Positions 7,071 through 15,637 are shown, numbered from the stretch's first letter. The stretch is DNA of 64,000 bases from Skermanella aerolata KACC 11604 (GCF_000936425.1 NZ_AVFK01000008.1:62001-126000); one strand, 5' to 3'. Made by a program: numbers and translations. Notes: generated by a model not told the origin, from the sequence alone.

Positions 7071-9107
7071 TCAGACGCCGATGACGCCGCCGTCTTCCTT
7101 GGTGATCATGACAACCGAGGGGCGGGGCGGCATGCCGTCCTTGAAATCAGGCCAGCGGGTGGCAGGGTCCTCGAAGCTGGACGACCTGCCGAACTCCGGC
7201 CAGTCCTTGGTGTTGTCGGTCGCCGGGTGCTGGACCGCGACGAACAGCGTCCTGTCGTCCGGAGTAAAGCACGGACCGCACATCTCGGCCCCGACCGGCA
7301 CGCGGAAGAACAGCCGGGAAGTCCCCCGCATCTCGCCCTCGGTCTCCATCGCCCAGACGCCATCGGTCGTCTTCGTGCCCTTGTAGCTGTTGCCGTCGGT
7401 CGCCACCCACAGGCGGCCCTGGTTGTCCACCGCGCAGTTGTCCGGCATGCCGAACCAGCCATTCGGCGAGGTAGCCGGGTTGAAGCTGGCGCCGACTTCC
7501 GCGACGCTGGGATCGCCGCACTTGACCATGATGTCCCAGGCGAAGGTGGTGGAGGCATGGTCGCCGCCGGTCGGCGTCATCTCGATGATGTGGCCGAAGG
7601 CGTTCTTGCCGCGCGGGTTGGCGGCGTCGACGGCCTCCGCCTTGCGGTTGGTGTTGTTGGTCAGCATGACGTAGACCTTGCCCGTCTTCGGGTTCGGCTC
7701 GACGTCTTCCGGCCGGTCCATCTTGGTGGCGCCCAGCAGGTCGCCGGCCTTGCGCGCCTGGATGACGACGTCGGCCTGGCTCTTGAAGCCGTTTTCCGCC
7801 GTCAGCTTGCCCTGGCCGTGGGTCAGCGGCAGCCACTCGCCCTTGCCGTCCTCGCTGTACTTCGCGACGTACAGGGTGCCCTTGTCGAGCAGGTCCATGT
7901 TCGCGGCGCGGTTCGACGGATCGAACTTGCCTTCCGTCACGAACTTGTAGACGTAATCGAAGCGCTCGTCGTCGCCCATGTAGACGACGACGCGGCCGTC
8001 CTTGTTGACGATGCTTTCGGCGCCCTCATGCTTGAAGCGGCCCAGCGCGGTACGCTTCTTCGGGGTGGAAGCCGGGTCGAGCGGGTCGATCTCGACCATC
8101 CAGCCGAAGCGGTTGGCCTCGTTCGGCTCCTTCGATACGTCGAAACGGTCGTGATAGGCGCCCCAGTTGTACCAGTTGCCGGGGATGCCCATGCGCTTGT
8201 AGTTCTCGGCTTCCGGATGGTCGTCTGCGACCTTGCCCCAGAAGTTGCCGTTGACGTTCTCTTCCGCCGACAGATAGGTGCCCCAGGGCGTGATGCCGCC
8301 GGCGCAGTTGTTGATCATGCCGATCACCTGCCTGCCGGCCGGGTCGGCCTTGGTCTTCATGCGGTCATGGCCGGCGGCGGGGCCGGTGATCTCCATCACG
8401 GTGTCGGAGGCGGTGATCCGGCGATTGTACTTGCTGTCGGGGACCACGGCCCACTTGCCGCCGGTCTTCCTGACCTCGATCACGGTGCCGCCATGCGCGG
8501 CCATCTCGATATCGACCAGTTCCTTGGTGATCGCGACGAAGCCGATATCCTTGCCGTCCTTGTCCTTGCCGTCCTGCGCCACGCCGACGCCGGGGAACAT
8601 GACTTCCTCGTCGGTGTATTCGTGGTTGATGCAGAGCAGGCCGTGGTCCGGATTGTTGGAGCCATAGGGCAGGCCGATATAGCCGACATAGTCATTGTTG
8701 TAGCCGAACTGCATCTTCTGGGCGGCGGCGGTCTGCTTCATCGGGTCGAAGGCCGGCGCGCCCGGCAGGACGGGGTCGCCCCAGCGGATCAGGATCTCGG
8801 CCTTGTAGCCCTTGGCGACGTGGTGGGTGCGGTCGACGCCGCGCTCGACCTCGTCGAAGCTGAAGGCCGCCTTCATGCCGTTGCCGGCCGCCGCCTTGGC
8901 CTTTTCGGCGGTGGCGAGCGCCAGCGGGCCGAAGGCCGCCGTGATGGCGGCGGCGGCGAGCGATCCGCGCAGCATGTCGCGTCGGCCGAAGCGCTTGTTG
9001 ATGATGTCTCCCATCGTCGGGCCGTCGCTCGGGTTGCGGCCGATGTCCTCAGACGCTTCGAAGGCTTCCGCCTTGCACGAAAACTCACCGATGTCGCGCT
9101 TGTCCAT
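7071..9107 (-). CDS. phoX: PhoX-family alkaline phosphatase, Tat-exported
   Basis: 678 aa, in the size range of PhoX enzymes. The leader has a twin-arginine motif RRDMLRGS near residue 43 followed by a hydrophobic stretch (AAAAITAAFGPLALA) ending about residue 65, so a folded, cofactor-loaded protein is exported by Tat. The rest matches PhoX/DUF839 (ALLCINHEYTDEEVMFPG, GKWAVVPDSKYNRRIT, NNCAGGITPWGTYLSAEEN, KVYVMLTNN, GMPDNCAVDNQGRLWVATDG). PhoX releases phosphate from organic esters and binds calcium and iron. A Pho-box-like triple repeat upstream predicts induction under phosphate starvation. The ATG at 9107 follows GGGAGAGAACC. It is a single-gene unit. Confidence 0.93.
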   Translation of the reverse strand: MDKRDIGEFSCKAEAFEASEDIGRNPSDGPTMGDIINKRFGRRDMLRGSLAAAAITAAFGPLALATAEKAKAAAGNGMKAAFSFDEVERGVDRTHHVAKGYKAEILIRWGDPVLPGAPAFDPMKQTAAAQKMQFGYNNDYVGYIGLPYGSNNPDHGLLCINHEYTDEEVMFPGVGVAQDGKDKDGKDIGFVAITKELVDIEMAAHGGTVIEVRKTGGKWAVVPDSKYNRRITASDTVMEITGPAAGHDRMKTKADPAGRQVIGMINNCAGGITPWGTYLSAEENVNGNFWGKVADDHPEAENYKRMGIPGNWYNWGAYHDRFDVSKEPNEANRFGWMVEIDPLDPASTPKKRTALGRFKHEGAESIVNKDGRVVVYMGDDERFDYVYKFVTEGKFDPSNRAANMDLLDKGTLYVAKYSEDGKGEWLPLTHGQGKLTAENGFKSQADVVIQARKAGDLLGATKMDRPEDVEPNPKTGKVYVMLTNNTNRKAEAVDAANPRGKNAFGHIIEMTPTGGDHASTTFAWDIMVKCGDPSVAEVGASFNPATSPNGWFGMPDNCAVDNQGRLWVATDGNSYKGTKTTDGVWAMETEGEMRGTSRLFFRVPVGAEMCGPCFTPDDRTLFVAVQHPATDNTKDWPEFGRSSSFEDPATRWPDFKDGMPPRPSVVMITKEDGGVIGV

Positions 9108-9169
9108 GGTTCTCTCCCGCCTGACCTGATCCGTGATATGCGCCCGGATTTCCGGGCCTGTTGGCGCGG

Positions 9170-9214
9170 ACCATAGTCGGCGTGCATGACGCTTCGGTGA
9201 CGCCGGCGTTACAA
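9170..9214 (-). promoter_or_regulatory. Pho-box-like promoter of phoX
   Basis: Reading the minus strand, three 7-mers recur every 11 bases: TTGTAAC, GCGTCAC, GCGTCAT (9214 down to 9186). This is the architecture of PhoB half sites (CTGTCAT-like, 4-base spacers). A TATGGT hexamer at 9175-9170 stands about 10 bases beyond the last repeat, where a PhoB-dependent -10 box is expected. Confidence 0.6.
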
Positions 9215-9300
9215 GCGGATGAATTCCGGAAACGCCGGTCTCCCCTGTGGACGCGGCGACGCCGCACGCTAGTTCAGTAATCCGATCGACGCGATATTCC

Positions 9301-9378
9301 CGCGCGGCAGTTTGAACGCGCGGCAGTTTGAACGCGCGGCAGTTTGAACGCGCGACAGTCTGAACCCGATAGTCTGAA
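9301..9378. repeat. 16-bp tandem repeat array
   Basis: Three exact copies of CGCGCGGCAGTTTGAA (9301-9348), a fourth with two changes (9349-9364) and a degenerate 14-bp fifth (9365-9378) lie immediately upstream of the SDR gene. It may reflect slippage in the SDR leader; no coding role is visible. Confidence 0.85.
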
Positions 9379-9401
9379 ACAACGAAGCAGGGCCATTCCT
9401 C

Positions 9402-10133
9402 ATGACAGCACCCATCATCGTCTTCGGCGCCAACGGCGGCATCGGCGAAGCTCTGGCGCGCCGGCTGGCGCGGGCCGGAGCGCCGCTTTTCCTGACCGGC
9501 CGCTCAGCCGACAAGATCGGACCGCTGGCCGACGACCTGAAGGCCCGGCATGGCGTCTGCGATGTGCTGGACGAGGCGGCGGTTTCCGCCATCGTGCAGG
9601 AGGCGGGGCAGGACGGCGAGGGCATCGCCGGCATCGCCTACTGCGTCGGCTCGATCGACATCAAGCCGCTGAAGGCGACCAAGGACGAAGACTTCATCCA
9701 GGCCTACCGGCTGAACGTGCTGGGCGCCGTCAACGCGATCCGGGCGGCGGAGAAGGGATTGAAGTCGGCCAAGGGTTCGGTCGTCCTGTTCTCGACCGTC
9801 GCGGTCCAGCAGGGCTTCGCCAATCACGCCCTGATCGCGTCCGCCAAGGGTGCGGTCGAAGGCTTGGGCCGCTCTCTCGCGGCCGAGTTCGCTCCCCATG
9901 TCAGGGTCAACGTCGTGGCTCCCAGCCTGACCCGGACCCCGCTTGCCCATGGCCTGACCTCCAACGACCAGATGGTCCAGAGCATCGCGGGCCTGCACGC
10001 GCTCGGCCGGATCGGCGAACCGGAAGACATCGCCGCCATGGCGGCCTTCCTTCTGACCAAGGAGAGCGGCTGGATCACAGGCCAGGTCTTCGGCGTCGAC
10101 GGTGGCCGCAGCAGCCTGCGGACCAAGGGCTGA
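9402..10133 (+). CDS. SDR-family protein lacking the usual active-site Tyr
   Basis: 243 aa, the normal short-chain dehydrogenase size. The Rossmann nucleotide motif is VFGANGGIGEALARRL at the N-terminus, the NNAG-equivalent region reads YCVGSID, and the C-terminus ends GWITGQVFGVDGGRS. In classical SDRs the catalytic motif is YxxxK; here the aligned segment reads ALIASAKGAVEGLGRSL, so the Lys is kept but Ile or Leu replaces Tyr. The Ser region LFSTVAV is present. Either this belongs to a divergent subgroup or it is a binding protein rather than a normal oxidoreductase. ATG at 9402 follows GAAGCAGGG. No functional neighbour gives a substrate. Confidence 0.85.
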   Translation: MTAPIIVFGANGGIGEALARRLARAGAPLFLTGRSADKIGPLADDLKARHGVCDVLDEAAVSAIVQEAGQDGEGIAGIAYCVGSIDIKPLKATKDEDFIQAYRLNVLGAVNAIRAAEKGLKSAKGSVVLFSTVAVQQGFANHALIASAKGAVEGLGRSLAAEFAPHVRVNVVAPSLTRTPLAHGLTSNDQMVQSIAGLHALGRIGEPEDIAAMAAFLLTKESGWITGQVFGVDGGRSSLRTKG

Positions 10134-10170
10134 CCGTTTTCCGGTCAGCCCTGCTACCTCCATCTCCCTC

Positions 10171-11100
10171 ATGGCGAACGCCGCACGTACGCTGTACGGT
10201 TTCGCGCTCACGAAGGCGCGGCTCGTTGGTCCGGCTGCCGGCATGGCATGGGGGAAGATGGCTTTATCCTATAGCGGCTGGTGGAAGATCCTTAAAGGGA
10301 CCTACCGGACCTCCACCGACAAGGGGCTGTGGGTTGCGGCGGCGGGAGTGGCGTTCTTCGCCTTCTACACGCTGATTCCCACGCTGGCGGTCTTGATCGT
10401 GACCTATGGGGCTCTCGGCGGCGGCGGCGACGTCCATGACCGGATGAGCGAACTCGGCCCGGTCTTCCCGGACCAGGCGATGCAGGCGCTGTTCGGCCAG
10501 ATGATGGACACCGCCAGGGATACCGGGACCGGTTTCGGCTGGGGATTGTTCGGCAGTCTCATGGTCCTGGTCTGGAGTGGGCTGTTCGGCATGCGGGCCT
10601 TGATGGCGGCCCTCAACTATGCCTACCACGAGGTGGAAACGCGCGGTTTCCTGAAGCTGAACGGCATGGCGCTGCTGCTCTGCCTGGGGTCCTTCGTACT
10701 GGCCGCCGGTTTGATCGGAATTCTGACAGCGGCGCCGTTAATGATGCGGGACCCGGCCCAGGACCCTCTCTGGTCGAAGATCTACGTATATGGCCGCTGG
10801 CCGTTGGTCGGTGCCCTGATAATCGGGGCGCTGGCCGTCTGCTACCGGCTGGGACCCTGCCACTCCGCTCCGCGCTGGCGGTGGGTCGGCTGGGGTTCCA
10901 TCTTCACCGCGACGGTATGGATCGTGACCTCCATTGGCTTCACGCTCTATGTCCAGCAGATCGCCAACTACGCGACGGCGTTTGGCTTGGCCGGCGCCGT
11001 CCTGACGCTGATGATCTGGCTATACCTGCTGGCCTACACCGTCCTGCTGGGCGCCGTGATCAACGCCGAGACCGAGCGCGAACACGGACCGGAAACCTGA
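10171..11100 (+). CDS. YihY/BrkB-family inner-membrane protein
   Basis: 309 aa with six predicted membrane segments (for example VAFFAFYTLIPTLAVLIVTYG, LFGSLMVLVWSGLFGMRALMAAL, ALLLCLGSFVLAAGLIGIL, and AFGLAGAVLTLMIWLYLLAYTVLLGAVINAE near the end). The closing LxLMIWLYLxxxxxLxGAxxNAE pattern is the YihY/BrkB hallmark. Early literature called members RNase BN or virulence factor BrkB; neither role is established here. The ATG at 10171 is 37 bp after the SDR stop and is preferred over an upstream in-frame start that would overlap the SDR gene. Confidence 0.88.
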   Translation: MANAARTLYGFALTKARLVGPAAGMAWGKMALSYSGWWKILKGTYRTSTDKGLWVAAAGVAFFAFYTLIPTLAVLIVTYGALGGGGDVHDRMSELGPVFPDQAMQALFGQMMDTARDTGTGFGWGLFGSLMVLVWSGLFGMRALMAALNYAYHEVETRGFLKLNGMALLLCLGSFVLAAGLIGILTAAPLMMRDPAQDPLWSKIYVYGRWPLVGALIIGALAVCYRLGPCHSAPRWRWVGWGSIFTATVWIVTSIGFTLYVQQIANYATAFGLAGAVLTLMIWLYLLAYTVLLGAVINAETEREHGPET

Positions 11101-11115
11101 GCGTTCCGGTCCGTG
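11083..11115. terminator. 12-bp hairpin at the end of the YihY gene
   Basis: Perfect inverted repeat CACGGACCGGAA / TTCCGGTCCGTG with a 9-nt loop spanning the stop codon, between converging genes. There is no T tract, so it may be an RNA 3'-end stabiliser rather than a true intrinsic terminator. Confidence 0.5.
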
Positions 11116-11128
11116 CCTGGAAAAGGGA

Positions 11129-11704
11129 TCAAAGCAGCAGGGCTTTTTCCCGCTGCACCCCGCCGGACATCATGGCGGTTTCCTTCTGGTCCAATACGGC
11201 GCGAAGCTTGGGAAAGTCGACCTCCTCCTCTTGCTTGACGTGCCCAGCGATCAGATCCCGCAGTTCGGTGGCGATGCCGCGCCAGCGCGGGTCGCTCTTG
11301 GGCATCTGTTCCAGGTTAAAGAGATGCATCTTCATCTCCGCGTGCTCGCTGTAGAGATGCATGGTGTCGTCCTCCTCGTGGGCGCGGCCATGGAGCAGCG
11401 GATATACCACGTCCTCTTCCGCCACCGCATGCGCCGACAGCCGCCGCTTCAAGCGAAGGAGAAGCTGCGTGCGGTCGAACACCGCGTTGTCCGGACTGGA
11501 TGTCATCCGGTCCAGCAGCGACAGGATGATCCTGTGATCTTCCGCCAGTCCATCGAACGGGTCGCGTCCCGCCGCTGCCTGCGCGGAGCCCGCCACCTGC
11601 GCCACGATGGGCGGCAGGATCCGGCTGGCGATCACGGCCGCCAGCGCGCCCGTCGTGAACGCGGCAAGGCCGCGCATGGTGATCAATCCTGAGCCTCGAG
11701 ACAT
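11129..11704 (-). CDS. Membrane-anchored hemerythrin HHE-domain protein
   Basis: 191 aa. Residues 8-45 form one or two hydrophobic segments (GLAAFTTGALAAVIASRILPPIVAQVAG), after which a hemerythrin cation-binding domain supplies diiron ligands: DHRIILSLLDRM, HAVAEEDVVYPLL, SEHAEMKMHLFNLEQM and HVKQEEEVDFPKL. Such domains bind oxygen, nitric oxide or serve as redox and iron sensors. The start at 11704 gives the membrane segment directly after MSRGSGLITMR. An FNR-box-like dyad lies just upstream, consistent with oxygen-linked control. It follows the small [10 protein letters not shown] protein gene in the same direction with about 28 bp between them. Confidence 0.88.
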   Translation of the reverse strand: MSRGSGLITMRGLAAFTTGALAAVIASRILPPIVAQVAGSAQAAAGRDPFDGLAEDHRIILSLLDRMTSSPDNAVFDRTQLLLRLKRRLSAHAVAEEDVVYPLLHGRAHEEDDTMHLYSEHAEMKMHLFNLEQMPKSDPRWRGIATELRDLIAGHVKQEEEVDFPKLRAVLDQKETAMMSGGVQREKALLL

Positions 11705-11722
11705 GGCGCCTGATCCTTGCCG

Positions 11723-11736
11723 TTGATTGAAATCAG
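11723..11736. promoter_or_regulatory. FNR/CRP-box-like dyad upstream of hemerythrin
   Basis: TTGATTGAAATCAG matches the FNR consensus TTGAT-N4-ATCAA at 9 of 10 arm positions. Its centre is about 25 bases from the hemerythrin start and it overlaps the stop codon of the preceding gene. That is very close for an activator, so it would act as a repressor site or be fortuitous. Confidence 0.35.
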
Positions 11737-12203
11737 TTGCTTCCCGGCGAGGCCGCGGGCGGGTCGCTTGCCGGAAAAGATTCGTCCACGCTTTCGTCGA
11801 CCTTGTCCCAGGGGCGCCGCTCCTGATCCCGCATGTTCTCCGGTCCGGCATGCCGGACCGCTCCGTAGCAGCTTCCCTGCTCGACGGGAGCTTTCTCCGG
11901 ATCGCTGAACGCCGCATATCTCCGGCCCGTTCGGTTATCTTCCCGATCCTGACCTTGACTCTGGCCCTGGCCGGAGGCGACGGGCTGCCCGGTCGGCCGG
12001 AGCGGACCGAAATACGCAAGGCGTCCGACATCCGGGATGCGGTCGTCGCCGCTCGGTGGCCGTTGGCCGCTGGCTGGCCGCCCCTGGCCGCCCGTCCGCT
12101 TCTGATACAGCCAGTATCCCAGCAGCGACGCACCCGCCGCCATCAACAAGGGACCGGCCAGACTGCTGGAACTGGAGCGTCCCCGCCATGCTTGCGCGCG
12201 CAT
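11733..12203 (-). CDS. Small protein with C-terminal [10 protein letters not shown] motif
   Basis: 156 aa from the ATG at 12203, which has GGGAG six bases upstream; a GTG at 12263 would add 20 residues. A Ser-rich start is followed by one membrane segment ([23 protein letters not shown]), a long Gly/Gln/Arg/Asp-rich disordered region, and a C-terminal [21 protein letters not shown]. The (D/E)ESFPASDPP tail recurs in many uncharacterised alphaproteobacterial proteins linked to stress genes; its function is unknown. It is probably cotranscribed with the downstream hemerythrin gene. The overlapping plus-strand frame is an upstream extension artefact of rhlE. Confidence 0.65.
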   Translation of the reverse strand: MRAQAWRGRSSSSSLAGPLLMAAGASLLGYWLYQKRTGGQGRPASGQRPPSGDDRIPDVGRLAYFGPLRPTGQPVASGQGQSQGQDREDNRTGRRYAAFSDPEKAPVEQGSCYGAVRHAGPENMRDQERRPWDKVDESVDESFPASDPPAASPGSN

Positions 12204-12479
12204 CTCGATCTCCCACGCTGTGTTTCCTGCTCTCCCCAACAGGCGAAACAGCCACCTTGTCACTCAGGGCCGTCCGCTTGGCCGTATCGGCCTTCCCGCG
12301 AAGCTCTGACCTATGGCCCCTTGACTTCGCACTTGCGAAAGAGCAACTATCGGTCTCGATCAATTGTCTTTCGTGATCGCGCGAAGCGGCAACTTGTGCC
12401 GCTGCATCCGGAAGACTCGCATCAGCACCAGAGGGCGGCCCGGCAGCGCGCGGTCAAGGCCCCGAAAGATCCTTTCACA

Positions 12480-13835
12480 GTGACGTCTTTCAGCGATCTC
12501 GGCTTGAGCGAGCCGATCCTGCGCGCCATCAGCGCCGAGAACTATTCCACTCCGACCCCGATCCAGGCGCAGGCCATCCCGCACCTGCTCGAAGGCCGCG
12601 ACCTGCTGGGCGTCGCCCAGACGGGTACCGGCAAGACTGCGGCCTTCGCGCTGCCCATCCTCCACCGCCTGTCCGCCACCCGCACCCGGCCGATTTCCCA
12701 GGGTGCCCGCACCCTGGTCCTAACGCCGACGCGCGAACTGGCGATCCAGATCGGCGACAGCTTCAAGACCTACGGCGCCAACCTGCCGCTGACCCATACC
12801 GTCATCTTCGGCGGCGTCGGCCAGAACCCGCAGGTCCAGGCGATGTCGCGCGGCGTCGATATCCTGGTGGCGACGCCAGGCCGTCTGCTCGACCTGATCG
12901 GGCAGGGCCTGGTCAAGCTCGACCGCCTGGAAGTGTTCGTCCTGGACGAGGCAGACCGCATGCTGGACATGGGCTTCATCCATGATGTCCGGCGCATCCT
13001 GAAGACGCTGCCGGCCAAGCGCCACTCGCTGTTCTTCTCCGCCACCATGCCGCCGGAAATCGCCAAGCTGGCCGACAAGATCCTGACCGAGCCGGTCCGG
13101 GTCGAGGTGACGCCGGTGTCGAGCACCGCCGAGCGGATCGAACAGCACGTCATGTTCGTCGAAAAGTCGGACAAGCGTCCGCTGCTGGGCGAAGTCCTGA
13201 AGCGTCCGGAGATCGGCCGCGCGCTGGTCTTCACCCGCACCAAGCACGGTGCGAACCGTGTCGTCGAGCAGCTTGGCCAGATTGCCGTCCGGGCGGAGGC
13301 GATCCACGGCAACAAGTCGCAGACCGCACGCCAGCGGGCGCTCGAGAACTTCAAGACCGGCGAGATCCGGGTGCTGGTCGCGACCGACATCGCGGCGCGC
13401 GGCATCGATATCGACGGCATCACGCACGTCATCAACTACGACTTGCCCAACGTTCCGGAAAGCTACGTCCACCGGATTGGCCGCACGGCGCGGGCGGGGA
13501 CAAGCGGCATCGCCATCTCGTTCTGCGACAGCGAGGAGCGGGCTTTCCTCAAGGACATCGAGAAGCTGATCAAGGTCCGCATCCCGGTCGTCGAGGATCA
13601 CCCGTGGCATTCCCACGGCGGCGTGGTGTCCGCTCCGAGTGCTGACGACCGTCCGCCGCGCCCGCCCCGTCCGCAGCAGCGCCGGCCCCAGGCATCGGCG
13701 GGGCAGGGGCAGGGCCGTCCGGCGCCGCAGGGCCAGGGACGTCCCCAGTCGCATGGCCGTCCGCAGCGGAGCGGTCACGGTCATAGCGGCGGTGGTGGCG
13801 GTGGTCAGGGGCGTGGCCGTCCGGAAGGGCGGTAA
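12480..13835 (+). CDS. rhlE: DEAD-box RNA helicase, RhlE type
   Basis: About 451 aa. All helicase motifs occur in order: [11 protein letters not shown] and TPIQAQAIP (Q motif), [65 protein letters not shown] and [10 protein letters not shown]. The C-terminal 80 residues are Gly/Gln/Arg/Pro-rich, typical of RhlE-type proteins that remodel rRNA or mRNA duplexes in ribosome assembly and RNA decay. The open frame runs 250 codons further upstream, over the opposite-strand gene, but similarity begins at [10 protein letters not shown], so the GTG at 12480 is chosen. The ribosome site is weak. A strong terminator follows 30 bp after the stop. Confidence 0.9.
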   Translation: MTSFSDLGLSEPILRAISAENYSTPTPIQAQAIPHLLEGRDLLGVAQTGTGKTAAFALPILHRLSATRTRPISQGARTLVLTPTRELAIQIGDSFKTYGANLPLTHTVIFGGVGQNPQVQAMSRGVDILVATPGRLLDLIGQGLVKLDRLEVFVLDEADRMLDMGFIHDVRRILKTLPAKRHSLFFSATMPPEIAKLADKILTEPVRVEVTPVSSTAERIEQHVMFVEKSDKRPLLGEVLKRPEIGRALVFTRTKHGANRVVEQLGQIAVRAEAIHGNKSQTARQRALENFKTGEIRVLVATDIAARGIDIDGITHVINYDLPNVPESYVHRIGRTARAGTSGIAISFCDSEERAFLKDIEKLIKVRIPVVEDHPWHSHGGVVSAPSADDRPPRPPRPQQRRPQASAGQGQGRPAPQGQGRPQSHGRPQRSGHGHSGGGGGGQGRGRPEGR

Positions 13836-13866
13836 CGAAGCTCCGGCTTCCACCCGGTTTCCAAAT

Positions 13867-13899
13867 AAAAAAGGCGCGGACGATGTCCGCGCCTTTTTT
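13867..13899. terminator. Bidirectional intrinsic terminator after rhlE
   Basis: AAGGCGCGGAC / GTCCGCGCCTT stem with a 3-4 nt loop, flanked by A6 on the left and T6 on the right, so it can terminate rhlE and also leftward transcripts. Confidence 0.9.
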
Positions 13900-13945
13900 G
13901 CGAGTGATCCGGCAGAACTGCGCCGCCTCTATATTTAATGCCTCA

Positions 13946-14067
13946 AGCCGAAGAGGCTGACCGGCGGTCGGCAAGTGTTGGGCCACGGCCCAACCTACGA
14001 AGCAGAAGCCTGTAGGTTGGGCCGTGGCCCAACAAACACTTGTCACCCGGGTCAATGTCTTCAGCCC
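13946..14067. repeat. Dispersed nested palindrome, copy A
   Basis: Perfect 23-bp arms, 13976-13998 and 14012-14034 (TGTTGGGCCACGG... paired with its complement), surround a 13-nt loop. Each arm is itself self-complementary (TTGGGCC/GGCCCAA). Outer partial arms AGCCGAAGAG...TGACC and GGTCAATGTCTTCAGCCC extend it to about 120 bp. A near-identical copy lies at 62106-62246. Both sit between converging genes (here rhlE and carA). It resembles REP/MITE-type extragenic palindromes; no transposase is in the window. Confidence 0.85.
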
Positions 14068-14131
14068 GATACGACGGCAGGAGCGCCGGTCAAAGTCGTC
14101 AACCCTGGCATGATCCCGCGATAGACGAATC

Positions 14132-15328
14132 TCACCCCCGCTTGGTGTCGATCATATCGACGAAGCGGTGGAACAGGTAGTGGCTGTCTTCCGGGCCGGG
14201 CGAGGCTTCCGGATGGTACTGGACCGAGAAGATCGGCTTGTCCTTGACCCGCAGCCCCTCGTTGGTGCCGTCGAACAGGCTGACATGAGTCACCTCGACC
14301 GTATCCGGCAGGCTCTCCGGCTTGACGACGAAGCCGTGGTTCTGGCTGGTGATCTCGACCTTGCCGGTCGCCAAGTCCTTGACCGGATGGTTGGCGCCGC
14401 GATGGCCGCGCGGCATCTTCTCCGTCTCGGCGCCCAGCGCCAGCGCCATCAACTGGTGACCCAGGCAGATGCCGAACATCGGGACGCCGGTATCCATCAG
14501 CCCGCGGATCGTCGGCACGGCGTATTTGCCGGTGGCGGCCGGATCGCCGGGGCCGTTCGACAGGAAGACGCCGTCCGGCTTGTGGCGCATGACGTCCTCG
14601 ACCGTGGCGTTCGCCGGTACCACCGTCACCTTGGCTCCGGTACCGGCAAGGCAGCGCAGGATGTTGCGCTTGGCGCCGTAGTCGATCGCGACGACGTGGT
14701 GGCGCGGGTTCTCTTGGCGGGCGTAACCCTCGCCCAGCTTCCACATGCCCTCGTCCCAGTCGTAGGTCTGGCGGCACGATACGTCCTTGGCAAGGTCCAT
14801 ACCCTCCAGCCCCGGCCACTGCCGGGCCTGCGCCAGCAGCGCTTCCAGGTCGAACGCGCCGTCGGGGCTGTGCGCCACGACGCCGGTCGGCGCCCCGCCG
14901 TCGCGGATGCGGCGGGTCAGCCGACGGGTGTCGATTCCGGAGATGCCGATCAGGTCGTAGCTTTTCAGCCAGTCGTCCAGGTGGCGGGTGGCGCGCCAGT
15001 TGGACGGATCGGTGATGTCGGCACGCAGCACGAGGCCGCGCGCGGCCGGCGTGACCGTCTCGATATCCTCGGCATTGGCGCCGGTATTGCCGATATGCGG
15101 AAAGGTGAAGGTGATGATCTGGCCGGCATAGCTGGGATCGGTCAGGATCTCCTGATAGCCGGTCATCGAGGTGTTGAAGCACACCTCGCCGACCGAAGCG
15201 CCCAGGGCACCCAGTCCTCGGCCCCACAGCACGGTCCCGTCGGCAAGAACCAGGACGGCGGTCGCACCTTCCGGGCGCGACGCGGCGGCGGCGCTGAGCG
15301 TCGCACCGGCGGGAGTGTTATCGGACAT
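14132..15328 (-). CDS. carA: Carbamoyl-phosphate synthase small (glutaminase) subunit
   Basis: 398 aa. The N-terminal CPSase small-chain domain shows VLADGTVLWGRGLGA, GEVCFNTSMTGYQEILTDPSYAGQIITF and GISGIDTRRLTRRIRDGGAPTGV. The C-terminal class-I glutamine amidotransferase carries the catalytic Cys in MFGICLGHQL and the His-Glu pair in VQYHPEASPGP. It releases ammonia from glutamine for CarB, feeding arginine and pyrimidine synthesis. carB is not in this window. ATG 15328 is chosen; ATGs 13 and 10 codons upstream are alternatives. It is divergent from yqeY-dnaG-rpoD. Confidence 0.96.
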   Translation of the reverse strand: MSDNTPAGATLSAAAASRPEGATAVLVLADGTVLWGRGLGALGASVGEVCFNTSMTGYQEILTDPSYAGQIITFTFPHIGNTGANAEDIETVTPAARGLVLRADITDPSNWRATRHLDDWLKSYDLIGISGIDTRRLTRRIRDGGAPTGVVAHSPDGAFDLEALLAQARQWPGLEGMDLAKDVSCRQTYDWDEGMWKLGEGYARQENPRHHVVAIDYGAKRNILRCLAGTGAKVTVVPANATVEDVMRHKPDGVFLSNGPGDPAATGKYAVPTIRGLMDTGVPMFGICLGHQLMALALGAETEKMPRGHRGANHPVKDLATGKVEITSQNHGFVVKPESLPDTVEVTHVSLFDGTNEGLRVKDKPIFSVQYHPEASPGPEDSHYLFHRFVDMIDTKRG

Positions 15329-15637
15329 CGGTGATTGACCCCATATTGACGGCGCCATCGGGCGCATTACTTACAGCGGCTCTGATCGTGCCGCATCCCG
15401 CCCAAGTGGAACGCGAACCGGCACGCGTCAAGACCGCGACCGGCCTGTCGTGCCGTTCGTGGTTCGCTTGCTCCTGCGATTAAACCATGGCTCTGCACCG
15501 GTCAAGTGACGGAATGGCCGCCGTGCCCTGATCGCATCCCCCATCATGCCCCTGCCGCACGGCAACGGCCGCTCTGGCGGACGTGTCGGACATTGGGTAT
15601 TGTTGCTTTGTATTCTCTCGATGAAGGACTTCAAACC
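15329..15637. promoter_or_regulatory. 309-bp divergent control region, carA / yqeY
   Basis: This gap should hold the carA promoter (minus) and that of the yqeY-dnaG-rpoD block (plus). No clear operator, riboswitch or ORF is visible. A GAAGGAC ribosome site precedes yqeY. Confidence 0.5.

Noticed and set aside
7227-9176. 649-codon plus-strand frame opposite phoX
   Set aside because: Antisense shadow of a clearly recognised PhoX enzyme.
11727-12479. 250-codon N-terminal extension of RhlE
   Set aside because: The extension runs antisense to the [10 protein letters not shown] protein gene and has no helicase similarity; a GTG at 12480 precedes the Q motif.
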